Assembly: GCF_003258295.1 (NCBI RefSeq)
Contig: NZ_QKYN01000124.1
Span: forward strand, 1 to 33,087
Reading direction: 5' to 3'
Source: Streptacidiphilus pinicola
GTDB lineage: Bacteria; Actinomycetota; Actinomycetes; Streptomycetales; Streptomycetaceae
DNA: 33,087 bases
Shown here: positions 7,262 to 15,313 of the stretch, piece by piece
Layout: each line of letters starts with the position of its first letter
Position numbering within the stretch: position 1 is the stretch's first letter
Program-made: the position numbers and the translations under genes
The notes under the pieces: model-generated
The model's database searches: none
Seen by the model: only the letters and a program-made list of their open reading frames with translations
What the model was told of the DNA's origin: nothing

Positions 7262-8908
7262 CTAGGACGCGGTCCGGAAGACCGAGCGTCCGTTCACCAG
7301 GGTGGCCAGGCAATGCGGGAGGGCGCGGCCCGGGGTGAGGTCGGGGAGGCCGGGGACGCCACTGCGGGGGTCGGTGGACCAGTTGCGGATGATCTCGTCC
7401 GGGGCCTGGACGATCAGGTCGGTGGGGGCCCAGACGGCGAGTGACGCGGGGGCGCCGGGGACGAGCGTGCCGGCGTCGTCGCGGCCCAGCGCGCGCCAGC
7501 CGCCGCGAGTGTGGGCGGTGAAGGCCGCGCGCGCGGAGATGCGGTGCTCCGGGGTGCGGTGGAACGCCGCCGCGCGGACCGTGCCCCACGGGTCGAGCGG
7601 GGTGACCGGCGCGTCGGAGCCGAAGGCGAGCGGGACCCCGGCGCGCAGCAGCGCGGCGAAGGGGTTCATGGTGCGGGCGCGCTCCGCGCCCAGACGCTCG
7701 ACGTACATGCCGGACTCGCCGCCCCAGCAGGCGTCGAACGCGGGCTGCACGGACGCGGTCAGACCCAGCTCCGCGAAGGCGGCGATCTGGTCCGGCGTCA
7801 GCAGCTCCGCGTGCTCGACGCGGTGCCGCAGGGCCCGGACGCGCTCCAGGCCGAGCTTGTCCGCGACCGCACGGACGCCCGCCACGAGCGCGCCCAGCGC
7901 GCCGTCGCCGATCGCGTGGAAGCCCGCCTGGAGGCCCGCCTCGGTGCAGGCGCGGACGTGCTCGGCGATCTCCTCGGCGCTGAGGTAGGCGGCGCCGGTG
8001 TGGGCCTCGTCGGTGTACGCGTCGTGCAGGCAGGCGGTGTGCGAGCCGAGCGCGCCGTCGACGAAGAGGTCGCCGCCCGCGCCGACGGCGCCGACGCGGC
8101 GCGCGGTGTCGACCGCGCCGAGCTCGCCCCAGTAGCCGAACACCTCCGGGCCGCCGCCCGCGGCGGCGAGGGCCAGCAGGCCGGTCAGGTCCGCCTCGGA
8201 GGAGATCTGCGGGCCGGCGCACTCGTGCAGCGCGCCGATGCCGAGGGTGACCGCGTGCGCCAGGGTGGCCCGCTGCGCGGCCTCGCGCTGCCGCGGCGTC
8301 AGATGGCCGAGGGCGGCGCCGCGCACGGCGTGGTGCGCGGCGCGGCTGAGCGGGCCGTCGGGGAGGTGACCGGGCAGGCCGGGCAGCTCCGGGCCCGCGA
8401 GGGCGCGCAGGGCCGTGGACGCCAGCGCGGAGTGCACGTCCGTGCGGGAGAGGTAGAGCGCCGTGCCGCCGGCCGCCTCGTCGAGCTCGGCGAGGCTGGG
8501 CGCCCGCCGCTCGGGCCACGTGGACTCGTCCCAGCCGTGGCCGAGCAGCACGCCGCCCGGCCCGACGGCGGAGCCGCGCACGAACGCGCGGATCCGGGCC
8601 AGCGCCTCGCCCAGGCTCGGGCAGCCGGTCAGATCCAGGCCGGTCAGGGCCAGGCCCGTCGAGGTGGCGTGTACGTGGGCGTCCACGAACGCCGGGGTGA
8701 CCAGCGCGCCGGCCAGATCCACGACCAGGTCGGCGTCGCGGGCGTAGCTCTCGGCCGCGCCCTCCTCGCCGACCCAGGCGACGACGCCGTCCTGCATCAG
8801 CAGGGCGGTCGCGAACGGGTCGGCCGGGCTGTAGACGTCGCCGCCGCGCAGCAGGACCGTGCGCGCGGCGGAATCGACGAGGGCGGTGAGCGGTGCTGCG
8901 GCGGTCAT
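7262..8908 (-). CDS. Amidohydrolase family 3 protein (YtcJ-like)
   Basis: A 548-residue metal-dependent hydrolase of the amidohydrolase superfamily, subtype 3. The barrel begins after a small N-terminal beta domain with the metal-binding VDAHVHAT. Later metal and catalytic motifs are FHAIGDGAL, RVEHAELL and LAFGSDAPVTPLDPW, typical of YtcJ-like proteins. It has no signal peptide, so it is probably cytoplasmic. The natural substrate is unknown; relatives act on N-acyl or cyclic amide compounds. I chose ATG at 8906-8908 because AAGGTGG lies seven bases before it; a GTG nine bases further upstream overlaps that site. It is followed by the lnt gap and lies 57 bp downstream of an Lrp/AsnC regulator on the same strand, so the two may be co-transcribed. 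Confidence 0.9.
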   Translation of the reverse strand: MTAAAPLTALVDSAARTVLLRGGDVYSPADPFATALLMQDGVVAWVGEEGAAESYARDADLVVDLAGALVTPAFVDAHVHATSTGLALTGLDLTGCPSLGEALARIRAFVRGSAVGPGGVLLGHGWDESTWPERRAPSLAELDEAAGGTALYLSRTDVHSALASTALRALAGPELPGLPGHLPDGPLSRAAHHAVRGAALGHLTPRQREAAQRATLAHAVTLGIGALHECAGPQISSEADLTGLLALAAAGGGPEVFGYWGELGAVDTARRVGAVGAGGDLFVDGALGSHTACLHDAYTDEAHTGAAYLSAEEIAEHVRACTEAGLQAGFHAIGDGALGALVAGVRAVADKLGLERVRALRHRVEHAELLTPDQIAAFAELGLTASVQPAFDACWGGESGMYVERLGAERARTMNPFAALLRAGVPLAFGSDAPVTPLDPWGTVRAAAFHRTPEHRISARAAFTAHTRGGWRALGRDDAGTLVPGAPASLAVWAPTDLIVQAPDEIIRNWSTDPRSGVPGLPDLTPGRALPHCLATLVNGRSVFRTAS

Positions 8909-8965
8909 GCGGTCCACCTTATGAGACGCCGCGGACGACGCCGTGACCAGCCCTGCCCCAGCCCC

Positions 8966-9409
8966 CTACTTCAGTCGCGGCGGGCGCGCCTCGTAGGGGG
9001 TGCTGAGCACGACCGTGGTCCGGGTCGAGACGCCGGCCGCGGAGCGGATCCGCGCGAGCAGGTCCTCCAGGTCTCCCGGCGTGGACACGCGGATCTTGAG
9101 GATGTAGTTCTCGTCGCCCGCCACGCTGTGGCAGGCCTCGATCTCCTCGATCCCGGCGAGCCGCTCCGGGGTGTCGTCGGGGGCGCTCGGGTCGAAGGGT
9201 TTGACCGAGATGAACGCCGTCAGGGGCAGGTCGACGGCGTCGGGGTCGACGATCGCCGCGTAGCCGCGGATCACCCCGCGCTGTTCCAGGCGCCGCACTC
9301 GCTGGTGCACCGCCGAAGTGGACAGGCCGGTGGCCTTGCCCAGGTCCGTGTAGCTCATCCGGCCGTCCGCGACCAGGAGCTGCACGATCTGTCGATCGAG
9401 ATCCTCCAC
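8966..9409 (-). CDS. Lrp/AsnC family transcriptional regulator
   Basis: A 147-residue protein of standard Lrp/AsnC length. Residues 1-50 form the winged helix-turn-helix (LDRQIVQLLVADGRMSYTDL, then LSTSAVHQRVRRLEQRGVI); residues about 65-140 form the RAM ligand-binding domain, with AGDENYILKIRV as the usual core strand. These proteins sense amino acids and act as octamers or hexadecamers. The start is GTG at complement 9407-9409. An in-frame TAA lies four codons upstream, so the start cannot move far. TAAGTT (complement 9416-9421) lies 6 nt before the GTG and could be the -10 of a leaderless transcript. It precedes the amidohydrolase gene and may regulate it; that is inference. Confidence 0.93.
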   Translation of the reverse strand: MEDLDRQIVQLLVADGRMSYTDLGKATGLSTSAVHQRVRRLEQRGVIRGYAAIVDPDAVDLPLTAFISVKPFDPSAPDDTPERLAGIEEIEACHSVAGDENYILKIRVSTPGDLEDLLARIRSAAGVSTRTTVVLSTPYEARPPRLK

Positions 9410-9512
9410 CAGGACAACTTACTCGACGCCGCATGTGAGCAAGGCCACAGACCCGGCGTCAGGCCACTGGCACGGTCAGGATTATCGAGTGCCCGCACGG
9501 GGCATTGCTCGG

Positions 9513-9518
9513 TATGGT
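9513..9518 (+). promoter_or_regulatory. Candidate -10 element of the CxxC protein gene
   Basis: TATGGT lies about 45 bp before the ATG at 9564. No good -35 lies 17-18 bp upstream (TGCCCG). Confidence 0.35.
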
Positions 9519-9563
9519 CGCGGCCACTTCAGGTTCCGCGTGCCTGCTCCAGGGGGAGTTCAC

Positions 9564-9935
9564 ATGACTGTTGTCGAGCAGCTCAGCGCTGTCCGGGACG
9601 ACGAGGCCAGAACCCGGGGTGTCGACCCGGGCCAGGCGGAGACCTGGGAGATCACCCGGTTCCGCTGCCCCGACTGCCGGCGTCCCATCTCGGTTCTGGA
9701 CGACGAGGAGCGCCTGCCGCTGCATGCCGTGGTGACCACGCCGTGGCACCCCTTCTCCGCCGATGTCTGCCAGGGCTCGGGCCGCTGGCTGGACGAGATC
9801 GACGAGGATGACCCGCAGCTCGCGTCGGAGCCCACGCTCGCCGAGTTCCTCACGCTGCCGCCGGAGCTGGACTGGCGCCGCCAGCCGTTCTCGCACGTCG
9901 TGAAGCCGATACCGATGCAGCGTCAGGCCGCCTGA
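9564..9935 (+). CDS. Small conserved hypothetical protein with a CxxC motif
   Basis: A 123-residue protein starting at ATG 9564 with GGGGGAG six bases upstream, which favours this start over earlier in-frame GTGs. It has a single RCPDC knuckle near residue 36 and an additional Cys in DVCQGSGRW, a possible partial zinc ribbon. The body is acidic, with LDEIDEDDPQL in the middle, and contains no membrane segment. Similar small proteins occur across streptomycetes without assigned function. It is divergent from the Lrp gene and convergent with the phosphotransferase, so it is probably monocistronic. Confidence 0.8.
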   Translation: MTVVEQLSAVRDDEARTRGVDPGQAETWEITRFRCPDCRRPISVLDDEERLPLHAVVTTPWHPFSADVCQGSGRWLDEIDEDDPQLASEPTLAEFLTLPPELDWRRQPFSHVVKPIPMQRQAA

Positions 9936-9986
9936 GCGCCAGGCGACCTGAGCCCCGGACGGCCTTGACCCGGCACACACGGCAGT

Positions 9987-10009
9987 CGGCGCGCCGCGTG
10001 GGCGCGCCG
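9987..10009. terminator. Bidirectional hairpin terminator candidate
   Basis: CGGCGCGCC (9987-9995) pairs perfectly with GGCGCGCCG (10001-10009) around a 5-nt loop. It lies between convergent stops, directly after the phosphotransferase stop on the minus strand. No T-tract. Confidence 0.55.
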
Positions 10010-10011
10010 CG

Positions 10012-11160
10012 TCAGTGCGACCAGTAGCGCCCCTCCACCATCGCCTCCAGCGTGGCCCGGTGCAGGATCAGCCGGTCGGGGTCGTCCGGGGCCTCCGTCT
10101 CGCCGAGGTGGACCTGCCGGTAGCCGATCCTGAGCATCACCACGGCGTGCCGCAGGGCCGCGTAGAGAGTGAAGAACTCCAGATCGTGCGGGACGTGACC
10201 GCTCGCCTCCGTGTACTGGGCCACGACCGTGTCCCGGTCCAGGAAGTCGGGCAGTCCGGCCTGCCCGAAGGCGACGGTCAGGTCCTGGAAGAACCGGTGC
10301 AGGAAGACGAACCAGCCGAGGTCCAGCTCGCGCGGGCCGAGCGCGGCCATCTCCCAGTCGAGCACGGCCGCGGGCGTGAAGCCCTGGTAGACGATGTTGC
10401 CGATGCGGGCGTCACCCCAGCTGAGCACGGTCTCGCCCTCGTGCACCGGCCAGAGCCGCTCCAGCCGGGCGAAGGCGCGCTCGATCAGCGGTGAGGCGGC
10501 CCGGCCGGCCACCACCCAGTCGTAGTAGGCACGTTGCTGTTTCACGTGCTGCCGCAGCGGCGTCTGGCCGGACTCGGCCGGGCGGAGGAAGCCGGCCTCG
10601 GCCACGGGCACACGGTGCAGTTCGGCGAGCACCTCGACGCTCGCACGCTGCAGCTGCGCACGTTCGGCGTCGCTCGCCTCGTGCAGCCAGTTGCCGCTGT
10701 ACGTGTACGGCATCAGGTCCGGCGGGACACGACCGTCGACCCGCGCCATGACGAAACCGGGCGCGCCGAGCGGCTCCGGGTCGGTCTCCAGCCGCAGCAG
10801 CCGCGGTACCGGAGCCCTGGTGTGCGCGGCCACCAACTCGATGCAGCGGTACTGGCGTTCCATGTCGTAGCGGGGGAAGACGGTGTAGCCGTCGGGATCC
10901 GGGGCGAGCCGCAGCACGCAGGGCTGCACGCCGCCGTCGGGCAACCGCAGGTCGAACAGGACGGTCTCGCTGGACATGCCGTTGGCCTCGGGAACGGTCA
11001 GCTCGGTGACGACGGCACCGGGCCGCCAGCCGTCGATCCACGCGGCGAGGCGGCCGCGGAGCTGCTCGGGATCGCCCGCGCGGATGACGGATCGCCTGGT
11101 GACGGACGGCTTGTCGGCGGACGGCTTGGCGACGGGCTGGGGCACGCTGGGTGTGGCCAT
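10012..11160 (-). CDS. Phosphotransferase family protein (APH/choline-kinase fold)
   Basis: A 382-residue kinase-like protein. The catalytic loop reads LSWGDARIGNIVY with Asp250 and Asn255; the usual His of HGD is Trp, which is common in this subgroup. The metal-binding AVLDWEMAALGP follows with Asp268. This is the fold of aminoglycoside phosphotransferases and of the kinase domain of ACAD10-type proteins, so it need not act on antibiotics. The first 25 residues are a low-complexity tail with short repeats (KPSADKPSVTRRSV). ATG at 11160 has GGAG eight bases upstream. It lies 48 bp after the AttH-like gene in an apparent two-gene operon, which suggests that it phosphorylates a small hydroxylated, possibly lipophilic, metabolite; that is inference. 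Confidence 0.85.
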   Translation of the reverse strand: MATPSVPQPVAKPSADKPSVTRRSVIRAGDPEQLRGRLAAWIDGWRPGAVVTELTVPEANGMSSETVLFDLRLPDGGVQPCVLRLAPDPDGYTVFPRYDMERQYRCIELVAAHTRAPVPRLLRLETDPEPLGAPGFVMARVDGRVPPDLMPYTYSGNWLHEASDAERAQLQRASVEVLAELHRVPVAEAGFLRPAESGQTPLRQHVKQQRAYYDWVVAGRAASPLIERAFARLERLWPVHEGETVLSWGDARIGNIVYQGFTPAAVLDWEMAALGPRELDLGWFVFLHRFFQDLTVAFGQAGLPDFLDRDTVVAQYTEASGHVPHDLEFFTLYAALRHAVVMLRIGYRQVHLGETEAPDDPDRLILHRATLEAMVEGRYWSH

Positions 11161-11208
11161 GCTCGGGCTCCGCTTCTGAGGGCTGCGACGGGGCTGCGCA
11201 GGGCTGTA

Positions 11209-12327
11209 CTACGGGGCGACCGCCGAGAAGTCGGCGAAGCCGGAGGGGTCGTGGCGGCCGAAGCTGCCGTGTTCGAAGATCCCGTGGCCGACCTCGCCGT
11301 CGAGGGTGAACCGGGCGGCGTGGTCGGTGACGCCGTACGCGGCGAGGCCGAGGTCGCCCGGGTCGGTGAGGTCGTAGCGGCGGCGGTCCACCCAGCCGCG
11401 GCCCTGCCACGTCCCGTGCTGCCAGTCCTGCGCGGGCGGGTAGCCCGCGCCGACCGCCAGCGGCGTGCCCCCGAGCAGCTCGGCCCGGATCTCCACAGGC
11501 TTGCGGGCGGCGTCGGTGAGGTGCAGCGTCGCGCCGGTCGGCACGCGGGTGCCGGGCGTGTAGGCGATGTCGACGTAGGGCCAGCCGAGTTGCTCGTCGC
11601 GGCGCTGGCCGGGGCGGACCAGCACGGCCTCGTTGAGCGAGCGGTGGCCGTCGGCGTCCTCCTGGAGGATCACCATGACGAAGCGGTCGCGGAAGCGGAT
11701 CGGGCACCAGACCCAGTGGAATCCCTCGGTCCGCTGCTCCTCGGCCGCGCGACCGGGCTGCTCTCCCGGGATCGGCCGCACGCCCCAGCTGCGGTCCCGG
11801 GTCGCCGTCCACTCCTGCGGCGTGAGCGTGAACTCCGCTCCCCCGGCCCGGATCCAGCCGCTCGCTCCGCCGGCCTGCACGAAGCGGCGCCCCTCCAGCG
11901 TCAGCCGGTCCCCGGTGTGGCCGAGGTGGTGCGGTTCCCACACGGCCGGGAACTCGGCCTGCCAGGTGAGGTCACAGGCCAGACCGTCGGCCCCGTCCCC
12001 CTCGCACCGCAGCCGCAGCGTCCGCAGCGGCTCCACCACGTCGATCCGGACCGGCCCGACCTCGAGCCGCATCCGGTCCTCCCCCAGCGCGTCGGAGGCG
12101 CGCACGGCGTGCAGGGTGTCGCCGACCTTCAGCGTCACGTACGCGTCGATGACCCCGGTGTTCGGGTAGACCCCGAGCCCGGCGATCAGCAGGGCGCGTC
12201 CCGCGTGGTCGAACACGTGGAAGATGCACCGGTCGTAGGCGTTGCGGTCCCCGGTGGCCACGTGCCGCATCGACAGCGGCACCTGGTGCACGGGGTACTC
12301 GTCCAGAGGGACGGGGCGGAACGTCAC
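11209..12327 (-). CDS. Conserved protein resembling AttH/CrtC-type lipocalin-like proteins
   Basis: A 372-residue soluble protein with no signal peptide or membrane helix. Its beta-rich pattern, with motifs TRDRSWGVRP and HWVWCPIRF in the middle and a C-terminal GHGIFEHGSFGRHDPSGF, resembles the two-domain AttH/CrtC (hydroxyneurosporene synthase-like) or DUF7064/DUF7065-type proteins. That assignment rests on memory of these motifs. CrtC relatives hydrate terpenoid double bonds, but the activity here is unknown. The start is GTG at complement 12325-12327 with GAGGAGG six bases upstream. It is the first gene of an operon with the downstream phosphotransferase and is divergent from a Ser/Thr kinase gene across 118 bp. 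Confidence 0.7.
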   Translation of the reverse strand: MTFRPVPLDEYPVHQVPLSMRHVATGDRNAYDRCIFHVFDHAGRALLIAGLGVYPNTGVIDAYVTLKVGDTLHAVRASDALGEDRMRLEVGPVRIDVVEPLRTLRLRCEGDGADGLACDLTWQAEFPAVWEPHHLGHTGDRLTLEGRRFVQAGGASGWIRAGGAEFTLTPQEWTATRDRSWGVRPIPGEQPGRAAEEQRTEGFHWVWCPIRFRDRFVMVILQEDADGHRSLNEAVLVRPGQRRDEQLGWPYVDIAYTPGTRVPTGATLHLTDAARKPVEIRAELLGGTPLAVGAGYPPAQDWQHGTWQGRGWVDRRRYDLTDPGDLGLAAYGVTDHAARFTLDGEVGHGIFEHGSFGRHDPSGFADFSAVAP

Positions 12328-12400
12328 ACTGAACCTCCTCGCCGGAACGCGGACCCTGACGGTACGTCAGCTCTGATCGAGGAAGCCAGACCCGTGCCCC

Positions 12401-12406
12401 TATGAT
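12401..12406 (+). promoter_or_regulatory. Candidate -10 element of the Ser/Thr kinase gene
   Basis: TATGAT is a near-consensus -10, about 40 bp before the kinase ATG. No clear -35 lies 17-18 bp upstream. Confidence 0.45.
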
Positions 12407-12445
12407 CTATGCTGGACCATCGGACGAGAAGGGGACTCGGCGACG

Positions 12446-13885
12446 ATGCGCGCACTCGGGGGACGCTACCGGCTGGACTCACAGGCCGGGCGCGGGGGCA
12501 TGGGCCAGGTCTGGCGGGCGACCGACCTGGAGCGGACGGTCGCGGTCAAGGTCCTGCCCACGGAGTTCGCCGCCGACCCGGAGTTCCGCGGCCGCTTCCG
12601 GCGCGAGGCCAAACTGCTGGGCGGCCTGCGCCACGAAGGCATCGCCGTGCTCCACGACGTCGGCGAGGACGGCGGGGAGCCGTTCCTCGTCATGGAGTTC
12701 GTGGAGGGCCGGACCCTCGCCGAGGCGACCGGCGGCCGCCCGGTCGACACGGACTGGGCGCTGGGCGTGGTCAGGCAGCTGGCCGCCGCGCTGGCCCACA
12801 GCCACCGGCAGGGCCTGATCCACCGTGACATCAAGTCGTCCAACGTGATGCTGACGGACGCGGGCGCGGTGAAGATCCTCGACTTCGGCATCTCCAAGGC
12901 CCTGTCCAGCAGGACGACCAAGCTGACCGGCACCGGCATGAGCCTGGGCACGCCCTCCTACATGTCGCCCGAGCAGATCGACGGGCAGGAGGTGGACGTC
13001 CGCAGCGACCAGTACTCGCTCGGCTGCCTGCTCCACGAACTCCTGACCGGCCGGACGCCCTTCGTCGGCGATTCGCCCTTCGCGGTGATGAACCAGCACC
13101 TCAGCAAGGAGCCCGCGCCGCCCTCCGCGCTCAACCCGCGGGTGCCCCCGGCCGTGGACACGCTGACGCTGCGCCTGCTGGCCAAGGCCCCGGCCGACCG
13201 CTTCGCCTCGATGGACGCCCTGATCGCGGCGCTGCCCGGCGCGACGGCCGTCACACCGCAGCCTCCGCACACCCCGCCGTCGGCCGCCGCTCCCCAGCCC
13301 GCCCCCACACCCGCGTACCCGCCGCAGGCGTTTCCCCGGCCGGGCGCGCCGCAGGCGTACCCGCCCCACGCGGCGCCGGCGTACGGCGCGCTGCCGCATC
13401 CCGGCGCCAGGCCGACCGTGCCGGTCGGTGGCGGATCCGGCTCGGCCGCCGCCGCGGCGGACCGGGTCCGGATCCGGGCGCGGCTGCTCGGCCTGCTCGC
13501 GCAGGCCCTGTTCATGCTGATCCCGATCCTGGTCTTCGAGCTGCGGATCGGTGCCGACGGGTCCGGGACGCTGTGGGAGCTCGCCCTCGTCGCGAACCTG
13601 GTGATCCTCCTCGTCGGCACGCCGACGGCGTGGGCGCTGCTCGCGCGACGACCCGACCCGGCGGCGGCCGCCGCCGGGCAGGCCGCGGCGACCTGGGCGG
13701 TGGCCGTCGCGGGCGCGACGCTCGGCACCCTGGTGAACTTCCTGGACTGGTTCAAGCAGGATCTCGCCTGGTACACCTCGCACCTCAACGGCACGTCGGG
13801 GCTGTTCCTGGTGCTGGTGTGGTGCGGTGGCCTCGGTTGGTTCGCGCTCGCCTACGCGCTGACCCGCCTGGCCTCCTCGGCCTGA
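12446..13885 (+). CDS. Membrane-anchored Ser/Thr protein kinase with a C-terminal multi-pass region
   Basis: A 479-residue Hanks-type kinase. The kinase domain (about 8-265) has the Gly loop GRGGMGQVW, ATP-binding Lys35 in AVKVL, the catalytic HRDIKSSN with Asp128, DFG at 146-148, and SPE in place of APE at about 174-176, so it looks fully active. A Pro/Ala-rich linker (about 270-335) leads to a C-terminal region with about four hydrophobic helices (345-475). There is no PASTA or other extracellular sensor domain, which sets it apart from PknB. ATG at 12446 has a purine-rich GAGAAGGGGA about 12 nt upstream. It is monocistronic, divergent from the AttH-like operon and convergent with the acyl-CoA dehydrogenase. 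Confidence 0.93.
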   Translation: MRALGGRYRLDSQAGRGGMGQVWRATDLERTVAVKVLPTEFAADPEFRGRFRREAKLLGGLRHEGIAVLHDVGEDGGEPFLVMEFVEGRTLAEATGGRPVDTDWALGVVRQLAAALAHSHRQGLIHRDIKSSNVMLTDAGAVKILDFGISKALSSRTTKLTGTGMSLGTPSYMSPEQIDGQEVDVRSDQYSLGCLLHELLTGRTPFVGDSPFAVMNQHLSKEPAPPSALNPRVPPAVDTLTLRLLAKAPADRFASMDALIAALPGATAVTPQPPHTPPSAAAPQPAPTPAYPPQAFPRPGAPQAYPPHAAPAYGALPHPGARPTVPVGGGSGSAAAAADRVRIRARLLGLLAQALFMLIPILVFELRIGADGSGTLWELALVANLVILLVGTPTAWALLARRPDPAAAAAGQAAATWAVAVAGATLGTLVNFLDWFKQDLAWYTSHLNGTSGLFLVLVWCGGLGWFALAYALTRLASSA

Positions 13886-13899
13886 CGGGTCGGCACGGG

Positions 13900-13914
13900 G
13901 CGCCCCAGGGGCGC
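13900..13914. terminator. Short hairpin between convergent genes
   Basis: GCGCCCC and GGGGCGC face each other around one base, so the real stem is about five G/C pairs with a small loop. It lies in the 30-bp gap between the kinase and the acyl-CoA dehydrogenase and may end both transcripts. Confidence 0.45.
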
Positions 13915-13915
13915 G

Positions 13916-15103
13916 TCAGCGGGTGAGCGTGCGGCCGATCACCAGGCGCTGGATCTGGTTGGTGCCCTCGACGATCTGCAGCACCTTCGCCTCGCGCATG
14001 TAGCGCTCGACCGGGTGGTCCTGGGTGTAGCCGTAGCCGCCGAGCACCTGGACCGCGTCCGTGGTGACGCGCATCGCCGCGTCCGTGCAGAAAAGCTTGG
14101 CCATGGCGGCCTCCTTGCCGAAGGCGAGCCCGGCGTCCCGCCGCCGCGCCGCGGCGAGGTAGAGGGCGCGGCCGGCCTCGACCGCGGTGGCCATGTCCGC
14201 GAGCATGAAGGACAGGCCCTGGAAGTCGGCGATGGCGCGGCCGAACTGCTCGCGCTCCTTGGCGTAGCCGACCGCGTAGTCCAGCGCGGCCTGGGCCACG
14301 CCCACCGCGCAGGCGGCGATGCCGAGGCGGCCGGAGTCCAGCGCCGCCATGGCGATCCCGAAGCCCTGGCCCTCCTCCCCGATCAGGCGCTCCGCCGGGA
14401 CGTGGGCCTCGTCGAAGTGGACCTGGGCCGTCGGGGAGCCCTTCATGCCCATCTTCCGCTCCGGCGCCGCGCCCGAGACGCCGGGCGTGGTGGCGGGCAC
14501 GAGCAGGACGCTGATGCCGCGGGCACCGTCGTCGCTGGTGCGCACCATGGTGCTGTAGAAGTCGGCGACGCCGCCGTGGGTGATCCACGCCTTGGTGCCG
14601 TTGACGACGTACTCGCCCACGGACTTCGTCTGGGAGGTGCCCCCTTCCACGTGGACGGCGCGGGTCTTCAGCGCGCCCGCGTCGGAGCCGGACTGCGGCT
14701 CGGAGAGGCAGTACGCGCCGAGCTGCTCGCCGCCGATCATCTCGGGCAGCCACTTCTCGCGCTGGGCGTCCGAGCCGAAGGTGGCCAGGGCGTGGCAGGA
14801 GAGGGTGTGCACGCTGAGGCCGAGGCCGACGGTGAGGCGCGCGGCCGCGAGCTCCTCGATCACCTGCAGGTAGACCTCGTAGGGCTGGCCACCGCCGCCG
14901 TACTGCTCGTCGTACGGGAGACCCAGCAGACCGGAGCGACCGAGCGTCCGGAAGACCTCGCGGGGGAACTCCGCCTCCGCCTCCTCCTCGGCCGCACCCG
15001 GCCGGACCTCGTTCTCGGCGAGGTCCCGGGTGAGCGCGAGCAGCTCGCGCGCCTCGTCGGTCGGGAGTGTGCGCTCGACGGGCTTGGTCGCGGACGCGGT
15101 CAT
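13916..15103 (-). CDS. Acyl-CoA dehydrogenase
   Basis: A 395-residue flavoprotein of typical length. The two PROSITE-like signatures are readable: AYCLSEPQSGSDAGALKT in the first half and QVLGGYGYTQDHPVERYMREAKVLQIVEG near the end. The catalytic base is Glu379 in IVEGTNQIQR, the position used by short/medium-chain acyl-CoA dehydrogenases. It oxidises acyl-CoA to 2-enoyl-CoA with FAD and passes electrons to ETF. Chain length cannot be told from the sequence alone. ATG at 15103 has AGGAGG about 10 bases upstream. It is divergent from a small P-loop kinase; an imperfect 16-bp palindrome in the shared promoter region may be an operator. Confidence 0.94.
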   Translation of the reverse strand: MTASATKPVERTLPTDEARELLALTRDLAENEVRPGAAEEEAEAEFPREVFRTLGRSGLLGLPYDEQYGGGGQPYEVYLQVIEELAAARLTVGLGLSVHTLSCHALATFGSDAQREKWLPEMIGGEQLGAYCLSEPQSGSDAGALKTRAVHVEGGTSQTKSVGEYVVNGTKAWITHGGVADFYSTMVRTSDDGARGISVLLVPATTPGVSGAAPERKMGMKGSPTAQVHFDEAHVPAERLIGEEGQGFGIAMAALDSGRLGIAACAVGVAQAALDYAVGYAKEREQFGRAIADFQGLSFMLADMATAVEAGRALYLAAARRRDAGLAFGKEAAMAKLFCTDAAMRVTTDAVQVLGGYGYTQDHPVERYMREAKVLQIVEGTNQIQRLVIGRTLTR

Positions 15104-15186
15104 GGCGGCTCTGCCTCCTGGTCTCGGGGCCCGACGCCCCAGGTGGGGAGGCCGGGCGACGACACGTACGACGACACCGGGTCTCG

Positions 15187-15202
15187 GTGAACGATCGCTA
15201 AC
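15187..15202. promoter_or_regulatory. Imperfect palindrome upstream of the acyl-CoA dehydrogenase
   Basis: GTGAACGATCGCTAAC is a 16-bp palindrome with six of eight pairs matched, centred on GATC. Its size and GTTA/AACG half-sites resemble TetR-family operators often found at acyl-CoA dehydrogenase genes. No TetR gene lies in the window. Confidence 0.3.
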
Positions 15203-15313
15203 ATGCAGCGCTGGAAGTATGCCTCATCCGATGGGGCCCGCACCATGCCGGAGCTGCACGACTGTGGCATCCGCGGCTCCGCCGCGCGGCTTCGCCACTA
15301 AGCTCGGAGCACC

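Noticed and set aside
6835-7338. 167-codon plus-strand frame in the gap upstream of lnt
   Set aside because: No ribosome binding site, no recognisable motif and Arg/Pro/Gly-rich composition; the gap is better explained as a leader.
7511-9811. 766-codon open frame on the plus strand
   Set aside because: Covers the amidohydrolase and Lrp genes on the opposite strand, with repetitive Ala/Gly/Arg composition typical of antisense frames in high-GC DNA.
10012-11160. Aminoglycoside resistance gene
   Set aside because: The fold is shared, but the WGD variant, the neighbour gene and the ACAD10-like features point to a metabolic kinase.
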